DNA of 64,000 nt from Monosiga brevicollis MX1 (taxonomy: Eukaryota; Opisthokonta; Choanoflagellata; Craspedida; Salpingoecidae), in contig NW_001865069.1 in NCBI RefSeq assembly GCF_000002865.3, forward strand, positions 13,555-77,554, given 5' to 3'. Shown piece by piece: positions 47,642 through 63,112 of the stretch. Positions within the stretch are counted from its first letter, which is position 1, and each line of letters opens with the position of its first letter. A model generated the notes under the pieces. It did no database searches. It had not been told where the DNA came from and saw nothing but the letters and a program-made list of their open reading frames with translations. Made by a program: the position numbers and the translations under genes.

Positions 47642-50600
47642 TTAGGGTGGTGGTGGAAAGCCCTGCGCTTCTTGCTCCGCGGCTTCTTTCTTCTCAATGA
47701 TCGCGCGTTTCCAGGCCGGCACACCCTCCCAGCGCTTCTCGGCCAGCGCGCGCTTTTGGCGCTCCTCCTCCAACTGCTTTTGAATCTTTTCCTGCTTGCG
47801 CTGCTCAATGGCCGCGCGCCATGCCGGAGGTGTCTCGTCTTCTGCCGGCGCAGACGCCGCAGCTGGTGCTGGAGCTGGTACGGCGACCGCCGGTGGCGCA
47901 GCCATCGAAACGGGCGGGGGTGCACCCGCACCTGGCCCCGTTTGTCTACAGCCACCCACAATAACATGAGCTGCGCGTCGGCCACGTATCTCCCTTGGAA
48001 AAACACTCTTGATGCAACAACAATCTTGCAGGCAAAGTCAAACCAGTTCAATACGTACCGGCGAGCAGCAAACCGCTGATTGAGCATTTCTAGCTTGCGC
48101 ATACGCTCAGCATCATCCATAACCTCGGGCACCGGCTGATCCTGCCCCGTAGGTGCCTGGGCTCGGGTGGTGGCTGCAGCCTGCGGTTGTGCACTGGGCA
48201 CGGCACTACTGGTCGCTGCATACCGCTGCTGTTGAGACTGCTGCATCTGCTGGTAGTAGGGTTGGGTGCGAGCAGGCGTTGTGGTGGTGGGTGGTGGAGG
48301 CTGTCCTCGACCAGGCGGCACAGCCACTGGTGGTGGTGGAGCCACGGCGCTGCTCGATGCCACTGCAGGTGGCCCGCGCGCATCGGGCATCGGTCGCTCC
48401 GTGGGTGGTGCCTCCTCGAGCCCAGCCGCTGTAAGTGCAACAAATAGGCCCAAAACGTGGACGTGAAAAGAAGAAAGAAAACCAAAAAAAAGGTCGTCGA
48501 ATGAGTGGGTTGGCACGTAAGCGACGGAACCCTTACCAACGCGTTCCTTGCGCTCCAAAACGGCACGCTTCCACGCGGGAACACCCTCCCACCGGGCTTC
48601 TTTGGCTCGTGCCTCGGCTTGTTGCGCTTGTGCCGCGCTCTACGCGTGCCCCCGCACCACACATGAGATGATAGTTACCAAGACAATGAGCACCCATTCT
48701 TGACACTGGTAGCTTACCCATTCGTCGTCCAGCTTCTTCTGAAGCACCTTGCGCTTCCAGTCAGGCAACTGATCCCCATCGGGTCCGTGTGTCGGTGCCA
48801 CTGGACGCCCGCCTGAACCTGGGGCCGGCATTTGCCCCTCACTTGTACCCTTGGCAGTGGTCGTTGATGGGGGCGGCGCAGGAGCCGCTGCCACTGCCGG
48901 TGGCTTGTAATCCTAAAACACAACAAGACAGGGCATGTCCGGTGTTAGGGACGCCAAGCGCTTGCGCTTGTGACAGAGGCGAGCCGATGAGTCGCGGCTA
49001 TACATTGACACGAACGATACTAGCAAGCACAAACCATTTTGTGATAGCTATCCACGGGTTGCAAGGCAGCCTGTTGAATGTCGCGGGAAAAGCTTGTTTC
49101 GGCGGGTGGGGGCGGCGCGAGGGCGACGCTGCTGGACGTCTTCTTCAGCTGAATGCCGCTCCGAATCTCGCTCAAGAAATCACTCTCACCTGCGCTGGCT
49201 CGAGTTGTTGAGCCAGGTTGAACGCTGCGCAGCTGCTTACCCTGCTGAAGCTCGCGAAGTAGATCACCCGACGAGTCGCGAGCGCCGCCATCACCCGAGC
49301 TCTGACTTGGAGCAGCCCGCAACGGTGCTCGGTTCTTCAGGGCTGACAATAAATTGTTACCCGAAGCCGCTGGAGGTGGTGGTGGTGGTGGCGCACCGGC
49401 TGCACCTGGTGGCGGCGGCGGCGGCGGCGGGGCGCCACCAAATGCAGGTGGTGGTGGCGGTGGTGGCGCGGCGGCCGCAACAGGTGGAGGGGGCGGCGGT
49501 GGTGCGCCGGCTGCGACAGGTGGAGGAGGCGCCATCGTGGCAGCGGGGCGCTGCGGTGCCTGGTTCCACGCTGGTGGTGGTGGTGGTGGGGCCACTGCCG
49601 CTGCTGGCGCGCCAGGTTGACTCACAGCTGGAGGCGGTGGTAAACTGGTCGCCGTGGACGTGGACGTAGTCGATGGTTGCTGCTGTTGCTGGCGAAAGCG
49701 TTTGATTAACAAGTCACGCTTCCACTGAGGCAAGCTGGGATCGTCCAGGCCGGGGATCTCCGGCTCTGCGGCCGGTGCCGCCATCTCAATTTGCGAAGCA
49801 CGCCGCATATTTCCCTTGAGTCGGTCCCAACCATGGGCAGACTGACGCCGACGGGCCTGGTCTCGCACTTGATTCAGTGCGTCATTGATGTGTTCCATGC
49901 GCTCGGTGTCACGGGCACGATTGAGCAACATATCCTCGCCCTTATGCTCAGGTCTCGGCTGGGCAGTGGCAGCGCCAGTGGTAGCGGCTGGCGGTGCAGG
50001 CGCATTCCACGAGGCGGCACCTTGGGCCAGGTGGACGTTCGCGGCTTCACGACTGGCCTCAAGCTTGGCGTATACCCGTGTCGAGGTTGCGAGATTGCTC
50101 ATGTTCTTAATGGCCTGGCGGTTCATGTGAAGAAGCTCAGCTCCAGTCACGTGGGCAAATTTGCCTGCCACATCGCCCAGACCTTGGGCAGTAAGCCAGT
50201 CCACCACTTCGGGCGGGGTGGCATCCATGGGCAAACATTGGCCACGACGCGCTGCCAACATTTCATCAATGTTGAGTGAGGCGCGGCTGCCCTGGCGATT
50301 CTTGGCTCGCCGACGCAGCTCGTGCAAGTTGAGACCACCCTGCACGACAACAGGAGCAGGCATTGGCGTTGCCACGAGTCAAGATGAGTAAGAGCACGTT
50401 TCCCTGCAATCACAATGCTTCTACGTACCGGCCCGGCCGAGTCACCAGTCTCCGCAAGCTGAGGAGCAGGCGCTGGCGTTTCTTCACCCTTCTTCAACTG
50501 CTGACCCTTGGCCAAAATGGCCGCATTTAGATCCAGCGGAGCTGCGGGTGCCGCCGGTGCGCCGGTGGCGGGAGGTGGCGGGGGTGGTGGTGCTCCACCT

Positions 50601-53600
50601 GCTGCAGCAGGTGCGCTGGGGGCCACTGGCGCCTGCGGTCGCTCTGGCGGGTACATGAGACGGCCATTGCGCACCAACGGCATGTCAGAATATTCCACGG
50701 GCATGCCATCTTCGTCGAGGAGGTAGTTGCGGGGCACAAAGCCAGTTTGATCAATGCTGTTGCACACCAGCCACCAATTTTTGCGGTTATCCAGCACCCG
50801 CAATACCTCGCCAACATAGATGGACAATTCCTTCTGGTTTGCCGCATCGTGCGGGTAAGCGCATTCCACAAAGATGTCAAATTCATCACTGTCCATGCCG
50901 GGAGCTGGAGGCAGGGCAGCCGGCGGCTGCAAAAGCTCGCGCACTGTCCGAGCTGGGGGCAAGGTTGTTCCGCTGGCAGGTTTACGGGCTTCGTTGGCCG
51001 ATGAAGCAGCCACACCTGTACCCGGCGGTGGGGGTGGCGGTGGCGGTGCCCCCGTGGCACCACCGTCAATGGCACGCGCCCGTGCTGCGAGCTGACTCTT
51101 AAAGTCGTTACCAGCAGGTGGCGCCGGAGGCGGCGGAGGAATGGCAGAGAACTGTGGAGGTGGTGGCACGCCAGGGGCGGGCGGTGCGGGTGGCGGTGGC
51201 GGGGCGCCACCAGCCCCGGGTGGTGCAGGCGGAGCCGGCACCGCTGGTCCGGGAGCGGAAGGCAACGCTGGCGGGGGTGGCAGCTTTGAGGGGTCAATGT
51301 GTAGAGAGCCATCATCCACACCATCGGGGCGTGGAAGCGATGGCAGCTCAGGTACGGGCAGCAAGGCCTCTTCAACGGCGGAGCCGAGGTTGGAAAGGCC
51401 AACCGGCTGACTAGAGTTGAGCAGATCGGTCGAGGCTACAAACGTCTCAGCAATGGTGGCCTGTTCGGCTTCCCATTGCTCGCGAAGCTGACCGTGGCTA
51501 GAGGAAAATATGAGTGGGGGCAGAGCAAACGAGAATAAGCAAATAAATAGATGAATGTGTCAAGTTAAAAAAAAAGAAGAAGAAGAAGAAGAAGAAGAAG
51601 AAGAAGAAGAAGAAGAAGCGCAGGAGTGACGCGCCAAGTGCTTGCATGCATTGACAAAGCACGAACAAGAGCACGCACCTGTGACGCGGTTGGTAGAGCA
51701 CAAAGAGGTCCTTATCAGCACGGCCGGCATTCCAGTTGCTGCCGAGGCTTCGCCAAAAGCGAAGGCGATCGGCTGCTTGACCTTTGCCATCCAAGACCGA
51801 AAGCAAAAACTGCCGTGCAAGCGTCATGAGCAGGCGGTATTTTGACTTCTTCACTCGTCGGCCCAAGTTTAGGTGCAGAAACCACCTGCCGACATACCTT
51901 TAGACCGGCGATGCTCATGCCTGGCTCGGCGATGCTTCGCACGTGAGTGTAACTTCCTTCACTTTGCACAACATCGCGGAGGGCCGTCACAATCTATGGG
52001 TGCACAGGACGTGAGAAACAGGTTACTCAAGGAAGCAGGCTCACTTGAACGGATGGTGACCAACCTCAAACACGAGATCACGCGGCGAGATGAAGACGTC
52101 ATCAGCAAACTGAAGCTCGGGAAAGGCCGACATGGTAACGAGAGCGCGAATCTGCACACGCATTTGCGACAAATCAGACGCAGTGAGCTTCGACACCACG
52201 ACTACAAAAACGCATTGCTTTTGTGCAGTCATGCTGGAGCGCGCTGAACAGAGCCATATCATCATCGTCACATGCCTGGCGGTAGCAGTTCTCATACTCC
52301 TCAATGTCAGGAGGGGTTGCACCTTGCCGCTGCGAAAAAAGACCAGGGAGAGTATTAAAAAGAATCAGCACGAAGCATACAGATTACGCCCCACTTCAAG
52401 CGCGCCCATGGCGAAGCATGGGCACAGGAGCAGGCGTACAGGCGTCACGGGCCTCACCAAGGGACGATCATCAAGGGGAAAGATGTCGCTCTGCTTGCTG
52501 TTGCGACGGCTGCGACGACCCTGTGCTGGAGGGTCCACAGCTGCGGTGTTCTCGTTGTCATCATTCATGAGCATGCGTATCTACGGATTAAAAAAAAAAG
52601 GGACGAGCCGCGAAAATGCGGTGTCAGGGCCTGCTTCACCTTTGGACATCAGGCGGTGCCAGGCAAGATGCGACAGCCAAGGAAGGAAACAAGAAGAGGA
52701 CCAACCCGGATAGTAAAGGTGCGAACGTCGCTGAGCAAGCCGTTGACGAGTTGCCCAAAGCTGACATCATTCGGCTTTGGACGAGCAAGGGTACTCTCGT
52801 TATAGTCCACCGGGGGCTTATAACCCACGCGGGCCAACGCATTGTGACCACGCACGAGCCGCTTATCCCGGGAGACCGCCAACGCAGTGGGATTGTACAG
52901 AGAAAGCAAATGGGTCAACTGATGGAACATGGCGCGAGCCTGCAGTCCACGACTGGCCGGGACGCGCTGGGGCTTGTCGGCGTCGTCCAAGGTGGTCAGA
53001 AAGACTTCATCACAAAGAAAGACGTGGCCCTCCCAACAATCATTGATACGTGTCACAAAGGCAAAGAGCAGGCCAAGGCTATCATCGTTGGCGACTGCGG
53101 CGTGAAAAACGTTGCGGATATCAAATGACTTGAGATCACGCTGTGACAGCGCGTCGCGAAAGTGCACGCCAGAGGGTGTGAACCACAAATCCACGGCCTG
53201 GGTCCAAAACGAGGCCTCGCGCTAACGAGAAGAACGGTTCAGACTTGGTGAGAATGACAACATGCACGGGAGGAAGCAGCGCAGTAAGACGGGAAGGAAG
53301 GTAGACACGACTGCGTACACGAAGCAAATCAATGGCGTCGTGGGCCAGTGGTGCGCCACCGGGGAGGTTTTGGTCAAGGTTCACGGTTTGCAAGTGATCC
53401 ACAGAAAAAAGGACGGTGCCGTTGGCTTCTCGCTTTAAATAATTTGGCAGGTCGGTCGCTGGAACACACAAAAGCAAGCGTTCAACCCAAACAGAGCAAC
53501 CAGGAATTTCGGTGAGTCGCGCAGGCGCCGCCGAGTTGGGCACGTGGGGGTGGCGTGGTGTCGGCGGCAGGAACAAGGAAACAGAGCACAAGACGGAGCA

Positions 53601-54432
53601 CAAGGGGGCTGGTTGACAGACCGTTTTCCAGGTTTTCTAGGTTGATGTCATCGTCTTCGAGTTGAGCATCGTCCTGGCCCCACTGAACGAGTGTAGGGTC
53701 AAAACCATACTGCTCGGCCAGCGCCGAAAGCGTGAGGGTGTTGCGGCGAATGCGGGGCTCAGCCTCGCGCTCGGCCAATGGCAAGGTCTCGTCGCCATAG
53801 GTCTCAAATGTCATGCTGCTTCGCAGCGTGACATAATCCTGTACGACGCACACATCAAGACGACGCCGGGGGTTGCGGGGAATGAGAAGGTCAAATTCTT
53901 CATCATTGGGGTCAGCGGATCAAGTAAAGAGCAAGCCCGGCTCACATCTTGGTCGGCGCTAAATTCAAACTGAAGCGAGTCACCACCAGCGAGCGGAATG
54001 GCTTGGGCCTTGCGCCTCAGGTCGGCTGCAAACTAATTGGATGGTGCGCGGAATCACCCAGCCGCGAGCAAACGCGAGAAACGCGAGGGTGAAGACATGC
54101 CGAAGGTGTGCGCACGCAGAGATGGTGTATCTGAGTGTCTTTGCCATCTTGCAACAGAGCGCGGGAGGCATGAATCGAAAGACACACGTGCTCTTCGACA
54201 AAGTCTTCAACGGGAACGGCTTCGTCATCATGGAGGCCAGCCTTGCGAAGGGCCTCGATGGTCTCCTCGCTGTGCATGGCGGGTGCGCATAGCCAAATCG
54301 CAGGTGAGCTCGGGAGCGCCAATCTCCGCAGAACCAACCTCCCAATTCTTTGGCACAGGGAGGAAAGCGGCGCTGACGTGCTGAAGGCGGCAGCACTGAC
54401 CTAAACTGGTGGTTACTTTGCTTTTGCCCCAT
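47642..54432 (-). CDS. EPS8: EPS8-family actin regulator with WH2 and PxWKR motifs
   Basis: A large multi-exon gene. 5' exons 54432-54401, 54380-54116, 54032-53946, 53838-53622, 53458-53307, 53221-52706 and 52580-52458 join in phase. They start MGQKQSNHQF, a possible N-myristoylation signal. Domains in order: PTB (LPNYLKREANGTVLFSVDHLQTV to FAFVTRIND, HVFLCDEV); the EPS8 middle region (DLSQMRVQIRALV, FWRSLGSNWNAGRADK); a Pro-rich linker; SH3 (CAYPHDAANQKELSIYVGEVLRVL, NWWLVCNS, TGFVPRNYL); and the SAM-like effector domain (TPPEVVDWLTAQGLGDVAGKFAHVTGAELL). Beyond the usual EPS8 end come poly-Pro tracts and WH2-like motifs (LLSALKNRAPLR, LLRELQQGKQLR, FLSEIRSGIQLKKT). Six PxW(K/R)xxxxxK motifs then run to the stop at 47642. 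EPS8 caps and bundles actin; here extra G-actin binding is inferred. Internal borders between 52458 and 51400 are partly unresolved. Confidence 0.88.
51573..51619. repeat. (AAG)n trinucleotide repeat in EPS8 intron
   Basis: About 15 AAG units after a short A run. On the coding strand it is a CTT tract within an intron. Confidence 0.95.
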
Positions 54433-57489
<3,057 letters not shown>

Positions 57490-58442
57490 GGTGACGATGC
57501 TGTGAAATGCTAGCACACAAAACCTATGCAATCGCACGAGAGCGATGCAAAAAAAAAAAAGAAAAGTGGGGGGCGGGAGGGTCAGCAACTCGGGACAGTC
57601 ATTCGGGCTAGCAAGCGATCCGCGGGCCTGGATACGATCACACGGGGACCGCGTCAGTCATGGATGTGTTGGTACTTTGTGCAAAATTGAATGTGTTTAA
57701 TCATAAAAAGGAAGGGGAGCCCAACCCAAGGACAGTCGGGCAGAACGATCCACCAACAAGACGACCAAAACGCGGGACCAGGCCGTGCACAAGACCAAGC
57801 TGTGAAACAAGAGCCAACGACTCATCAGCCTGCTTTTAAAAGAAAAAAAAAAAAAAGAAGAAGAAGAAGAAATGCAACCAGAAGGTGTGCCCGGAGGAGG
57901 ATGGAGGAGGAGGCAAAACACGACGCGACACGACACGACGCGCCGCGACGGCAGCGACACCAACGAGCGCAGCGGCAAAGGAAGCGACTGTGGTGACCGC
58001 CTATGGCGAGCGATCCGACACGCGACACAACAGGCTACGTCGCCGCATTTGGCGTGCCAGCCCCCCCAGATGGTCTGGTCGATGCTCTTCAAGACGAGCG
58101 AGATGCCCGTGTGCGTTGTCGTGTGTCGTGTGTCATCTTGCGTCTTGCGTGCACACGCACGCACGCACAAGCGCAACGCAAAAACCCCCGCCCAAAATGC
58201 ACCGACCCCATCGACTCACCAGTTGATACAAGGAAAAAACAGGCGCGCGACTCGCACCCCCGTCCAGTCCAAGCAAAAAAGGAGATGTAGCGGAAAAAAA
58301 AAAAGCCGACAGCCCCTTTGCGCCGTCACTGAGAGAGAGAGAGAGAGAGAGAGAGACTGTGCCAGCAGTAAAAGCGGTCAAGACTTGAATATGCAGTTGA
58401 CAGCCGTAGCAGTGCAGATCTCCTTTTGTCTTTCTTTTGTCC

Positions 58443-58457
58443 TCTCTCTCCTTTTGT

Positions 58458-58493
<36 letters not shown>

Positions 58494-58508
58494 AACCGAC
58501 CAAACCAA

Positions 58509-58555
<47 letters not shown>

Positions 58556-58660
58556 CTTTTGTCTCTCTCTCTCTCTCTCTCTTCTCTCTTCTCTCCCTCT
58601 CTCTCTTCTCTCTCTTCTCTCTCTTCTCTCTCTTCTCTCTCTTCTCACTCTTCTCTCTGT
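58443..58660. repeat. (CT)n and TCTCTTCTC units
   Basis: Pure CT stretches alternate with repeated CTCTCTTCT units; low complexity in all frames. Confidence 0.95.
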
Positions 58661-58783
58661 TTCGCTCAGGGCCAATGGACAGATCAAGACAAGTGGCACC
58701 AGTCTTGCCTGACACTATTCATCACCTGCCGCATCCAAGCTGCCGTTTCACCACGAGCACAAGCTTTGGAGCTCTCTCTCTCC

Positions 58784-58840
<57 letters not shown>

Positions 58841-59164
58841 GCTTCAATTTCTTCACACACGTAGACATTGTGTTTCATGGTGGACAAGCCAAAAGAAGCT
58901 AGAGACGAGGCAGCAAAACGACAGAGATGGCTTTGAAATGTTGAGCTCGGAGAGAGAAGAAAGCAACCCAAAAGCAGAGAGAGGCACAGAAGCGTGACAG
59001 AACCGCAGAGAATGCCATCCACGAAAAGCAAAGCTTTACTACCACATGAGAACCCCTAGTACGTGTGGTAGCGGTTAAGGCTTGGAAATAGATCGATGAA
59101 ATGAGGTGAGGTCAGCCTATAGCCAGTATCAACATCTTGACCCCCTTTGTTGGACAGGTTCTGT

Positions 59165-59175
59165 ACGTTCTCTCT

Positions 59176-59239
<64 letters not shown>

Positions 59240-59347
59240 CTCTCTCTCTCACACTCTCTCTCTCACACTCTCTCTCTCAAACTCTCTCAAACTCTCTCTC
59301 TCAAACTCTCTCTCTCTCTCAATCTCTCTCTCTCTCTCTCTCTCTCT

Positions 59348-59409
<62 letters not shown>

Positions 59410-59455
59410 ATTCTCTCTGTCTCTCTCTCATTCTCTCTCACTCAATTCTCTTGTT
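59165..59455. repeat. (CT)n with periodic CAAACTCTCT interruptions
   Basis: A nearly 300-base CT tract interrupted by repeated AAACTCTC and CACACTCTC units, immediately upstream of the ESRP-like gene. Confidence 0.95.
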
Positions 59456-59548
59456 CTCGAACAAGAGAGAGACAAGAGCACACTTCCGCGTGTGTGTGTG
59501 TCGAAAAAAGTTTTTTTTTCTTTTTTTTGTGTTTTTTAAAAGAAAGAT

Positions 59549-62500
59549 ATGGCAGTCGGATCGGTTGTGGCACTGGCCGTCGAGGCCGCTGGCGACAGTG
59601 AGGGCCAGTACTGTGCTTTGCTGTCTTGGTTGGTTGTACGCAACCCAGAGGATGAGGTGGACAGCGCCCCGGCGTGTACCGTGGTGGTGCGGAGCGACGA
59701 GACGACAGCCATTGATCAGGAGCAGCTCACAGCCCTCGGCCTCACGGCCGCTCTCGTGGAGCGCGCTGGTCCCGCCAGCCGCGCCCTGGCTCAGGTATGA
59801 CTGCACTTGTGGCTTGCTTTCGCTGGCAATGCTGCTTTGCCCGGCTATTGCTGAAGCACGGCATCGTCGCTGAATGCATTCGAGGAAGGGCGCCAGGCCA
59901 GCGGGCTCGCTCCCCGGCGAGACGGGGGCCGTCGCGGCGTCGTCCGTGCCCACTCACTGACCGCGTGGTGCTGATTTACGCTCTGCTGGTAGCTGGAGTA
60001 CATCTGCAGCTCTTTGCACGCCCCCCGCGTGGTCATCAATGACCGCCTCTGGTTTGACACGGTGCGTGGCGGATGATGATGATGATGATGATGCAGCATA
60101 CTTGAATCCTGCTTCTTCTTCTTCTTCTTCTTCTTCTTCTTCTTCTCGGCTTGTACCTCGCCTCCATGCCCCCTTCTGACCGGACAGGCCTCGTTGATCT
60201 ACCCCCTAGTTGCTTGCCACCGTGGCAGAACCTACCAAACACTTGAGCGCTGCCGTGGATCTCGCCATCGTCTCCACCGTTGAGGTCTCGGGAACTGGCT
60301 ACGAGCTTTGCAAGGCCATGGCCAAGGCCGTTCCCTCCCCCACTGCAACAGCCCCCGCCCACAACGGCACGACAGTGCGCGAAGCACCCGCGCCTTCCGG
60401 CCCCGTCGCCAACCTTGGTCCGTGCCTGACTTAAACTCGTGGTGTAGGAAAAAAAAACCTCTGATCCACTTGGGCGCTGCCACAACACTCATTATTTTAC
60501 TGGATCAATCTCTAGGCACGGCCGATGCATGGTCTGCGGAACCCAGTGCCAAGCGCAAAAAGGTCAAAATTGATCCCGACGTGCTCAGCTCCCCCGTTAT
60601 CCGCCTTCGTGGTCTCAAGTGGGAGGTAAAGCGCCACCTGCCCACCCTGTCGTCGACCCCGTGTTTCTTTGTTTTTTTGTTTGTTTGTTTTTTTCTCTCC
60701 CCAAGAATCGTCTTTTTTACAGGTTACCCGACTCGCCTCACCTCTCTTCGTCAATTCAACGCAGTGGGCGGCCAAGGAAGTCCTTCCCATGCTCGAGGGC
60801 CTGGATGTCCAGGCCGATTCCGGTTTCATCTGCTACAACCGTCAGGTCAGTGATCCAACACACCACGCCACACCCACATGGTTGTTTTCTTCCACCATGC
60901 AACAACTGACCCGTCATTTGGTGGCTCACCCCCTGCCCTCCCCCCGCTTGCTATCCTGCATTGCATTCGCATATCACAGGGCAAGCCGATTGGTGAGGCC
61001 TACTTTATTATGGGATCGCCCGAGGCCGCGCAGGCTGCCTTTGCTCGTTCGGGTGCCATGCTCGGCGATCGCTACATTGAGGTGTTTGTCGAGAGCCCTC
61101 AGACCTACTACCGGGCACGGGCCCTCTCCAAGGATGCCGCCAATGACTCGCAGTACCTCTCTGTTCACGGCCTGCCCCTTGACACCACCAAGGTATCCCA
61201 ACATGCCCCTGCCCACTCGCTCCTGCCTGATCAACTGCAGTGGAGTCGCTCGTCGTGCCCAATGCATTTCTCAAATGAGCACCGACTGGTTTCTCACCGA
61301 ATGCACCTGGTTTTTGGTATTTCAGCATGATTTGGAAGAGTTTATGGCCCCGGCTCAAGTGTTGGACGTGATGCTAGAATGCGTACGCGCCGCCTCCTTG
61401 GCTTGCTGCATTCAACCGGCTTGTCCTGTTCCAAGCATCATAAGCCCGGTCCCGTCATGTGTCGGTGCGTGATTTTTTATTTTATTCTTTTAAATTCTTG
61501 ATAGAATCCTGAAGGGCGATGCGAGGGCAAGGCATGCGTGTTGGTGTGCACGCCAGAAGACGCACGTTTGGCATTGGAAAAGAACAAGTGGGTGTTGCGG
61601 CTGGGTTGACAGGCATGGCGATTGTTCTGGTGGTTGGCGTTGTGTCGTGTCGACAGTTCGGTCCAACACGTGGCCCATTGGTGGGTTATAAACGCCAACT
61701 TGCTCATTGGTGACCTGAACGGATATGTCTGGTCCTTTGCCCCCGCACAGGACCGAATTCAAGGGCCGCAGCGTTGACATTGAAATGGGCACGGCCGATA
61801 CCTGGAACGACCTGTTGAAGTGGTACCAGGATCAATTGTTGCGGGTCAGTGGTCCATGACAGGATGCGCGAGACCACGCCGTGCTTGTCTCTCTCATGCC
61901 GTCCCGCCTCCTCACCTGGTGTGTCGCTTTGTGGCATCTGGCTTGCAGAGCACGGACACGCTGGTGGCGCGCCTGCGCGGCTTGCCCTGGTCTTGCTCGC
62001 GGGACGACGTCTATGACTTTCTGCAGCCGTCGGGCATCAATGCCAACAACGTCTTTGTTTGCCATGCGCTCAACGGCCGCCCCACTGGCACGGCCTACGC
62101 TGTTTTCAGCGGCTCCACCGCCAGCCAATGCTTTGACCTGGCCATGCGCCAGCACAAGTCTAAGATTGGCGATCGCTATATTGAAGTCAACCGCTCCACG
62201 GTGGCAGAGATGCTGCGCGACATTTTTGGTGACATTCTCGTCCCTCTCTCATCCCAGGTATGCCCTTTGGGTGCGCCGGCATGTGACTGCACCGTCTTGA
62301 ACCGTCGCTCTTGAATGTCCCAGGAATGGCTTTGACCAACACTGATGGGACTGGACTTGATTGTAGGACGCAATGGCCCTGTCAGCCAACTTTCGCGGCG
62401 GCGGCGGCGGTGGTCGCCCATATGGCCACTACCCGCAGGAATCCGCTTCGGGCTATGCCGGTGCCATGCGCGGCCATGGAGGCGGCTACGGTGGTCATGG

Positions 62501-63112
62501 TGGTCACGGTGGCCATCACGGCGGTCACGGTGGTCATGGCGGTCACGGTGGTCACGGTGGTCACGGCAACTACGGTGGTGGTGGCTATGGTGGCGGCGGC
62601 TACGGTGGCGGCTCTGGTTACAGCAACAGCAACTTTGGTGGCGGCTACGGCGGCGGTGCTGCTGCCAACAACGGCTACATTGAAATCCTGCTGCGCGGGA
62701 TCCCGTACGAGGCCACCGAGGTCGACATCGACTACTGGATGACTGGCACACCAATTGTTGCGGTGCGTCCATTCCCATGCCCATGCCCAAGTGTGCATGC
62801 CAATGCTTTAAATATTTAGAGACCTTGTCCATGCCTCACCCCATATCATGTGCTACCGCTGGGCCTCGAACAGGGAATGACACGGGTACTGCGCAAGCCC
62901 AATGGGCGGTCTCAGGGAGACGCCGTTGTCTATACAGCCACGGTGAGTCGCTGATCTTCCTCCGTCTCTCTTACTCGTATGCTGTTTCAGTAATGGCCCT
63001 CACCTGCAATCAACTATTGCTCCGTTAGCGTGAGGGTGCGGGCATGATCAAGGCGATGCGTCACAACCAAATGATGGGACATCGCACGATTGAGGTTTTG
63101 ATGCGCAACTGA
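59549..63112 (+). CDS. ESRP/Fusilli-like splicing regulator with four quasi-RRMs
   Basis: Thirteen exons (59549-59794, 59993-60061, 60210-60417, 60516-60625, 60765-60845, 60980-61192, 61326-61382, 61505-61587, 61751-61844, 61949-62257, 62367-62762, 62874-62942, 63029-63112) join in phase to 672 residues. The N-terminal part (GQYCALLSWLVV, YICSSLHAPRVVINDRLWFDT) resembles the degenerate exonuclease-like domain of ESRP proteins. Quasi-RRMs follow: IRLRGLKWE..KPIGEAYFIM..GDRYIEVF; LSVHGLPLD..GRCEGKACVLV; ARLRGLPWS..GRPTGTAYAVF..GDRYIEVNRST; and, after a Gly/His-rich linker, ILLRGIPYEA..GRSQGDAVYTA..GHRTIEVL. They are hnRNP F/H type, lacking RNP aromatics. KRKKVKID is a possible nuclear signal. 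An hnRNP H relative is the alternative. The third exon start is less certain. Confidence 0.82.
62470..62640 (+). repeat. In-frame Gly/His repeat (GGH)n of the RRM protein
   Basis: About a dozen GGTCACGGT-type units encode (HGG)n followed by YGGGGYGGG units in the linker between the third and fourth RRM. Confidence 0.9.

Larger units (their letters stand above)
57490..59548. promoter_or_regulatory. Divergent region with extensive GA/CT tracts
   Basis: About 2 kb between the Rab2 and ESRP-like starts. CT tracts occur at about 58443-58660, 58771-58842 and 59165-59460, with a GA run at 58331-58356. Between them lies sequence without recognisable coding. The final CT block ends about 90 bases before ATG 59549. 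Confidence 0.5.

Noticed and set aside
49354-51414. Gly-rich plus-strand proteins
   Set aside because: They are antisense translations of the poly-proline tracts of the EPS8-like gene.
58133-59238. Ser/Leu- or Arg/Glu-rich proteins over the CT/GA tracts
   Set aside because: Pure dinucleotide-repeat translation on both strands with no unique sequence.
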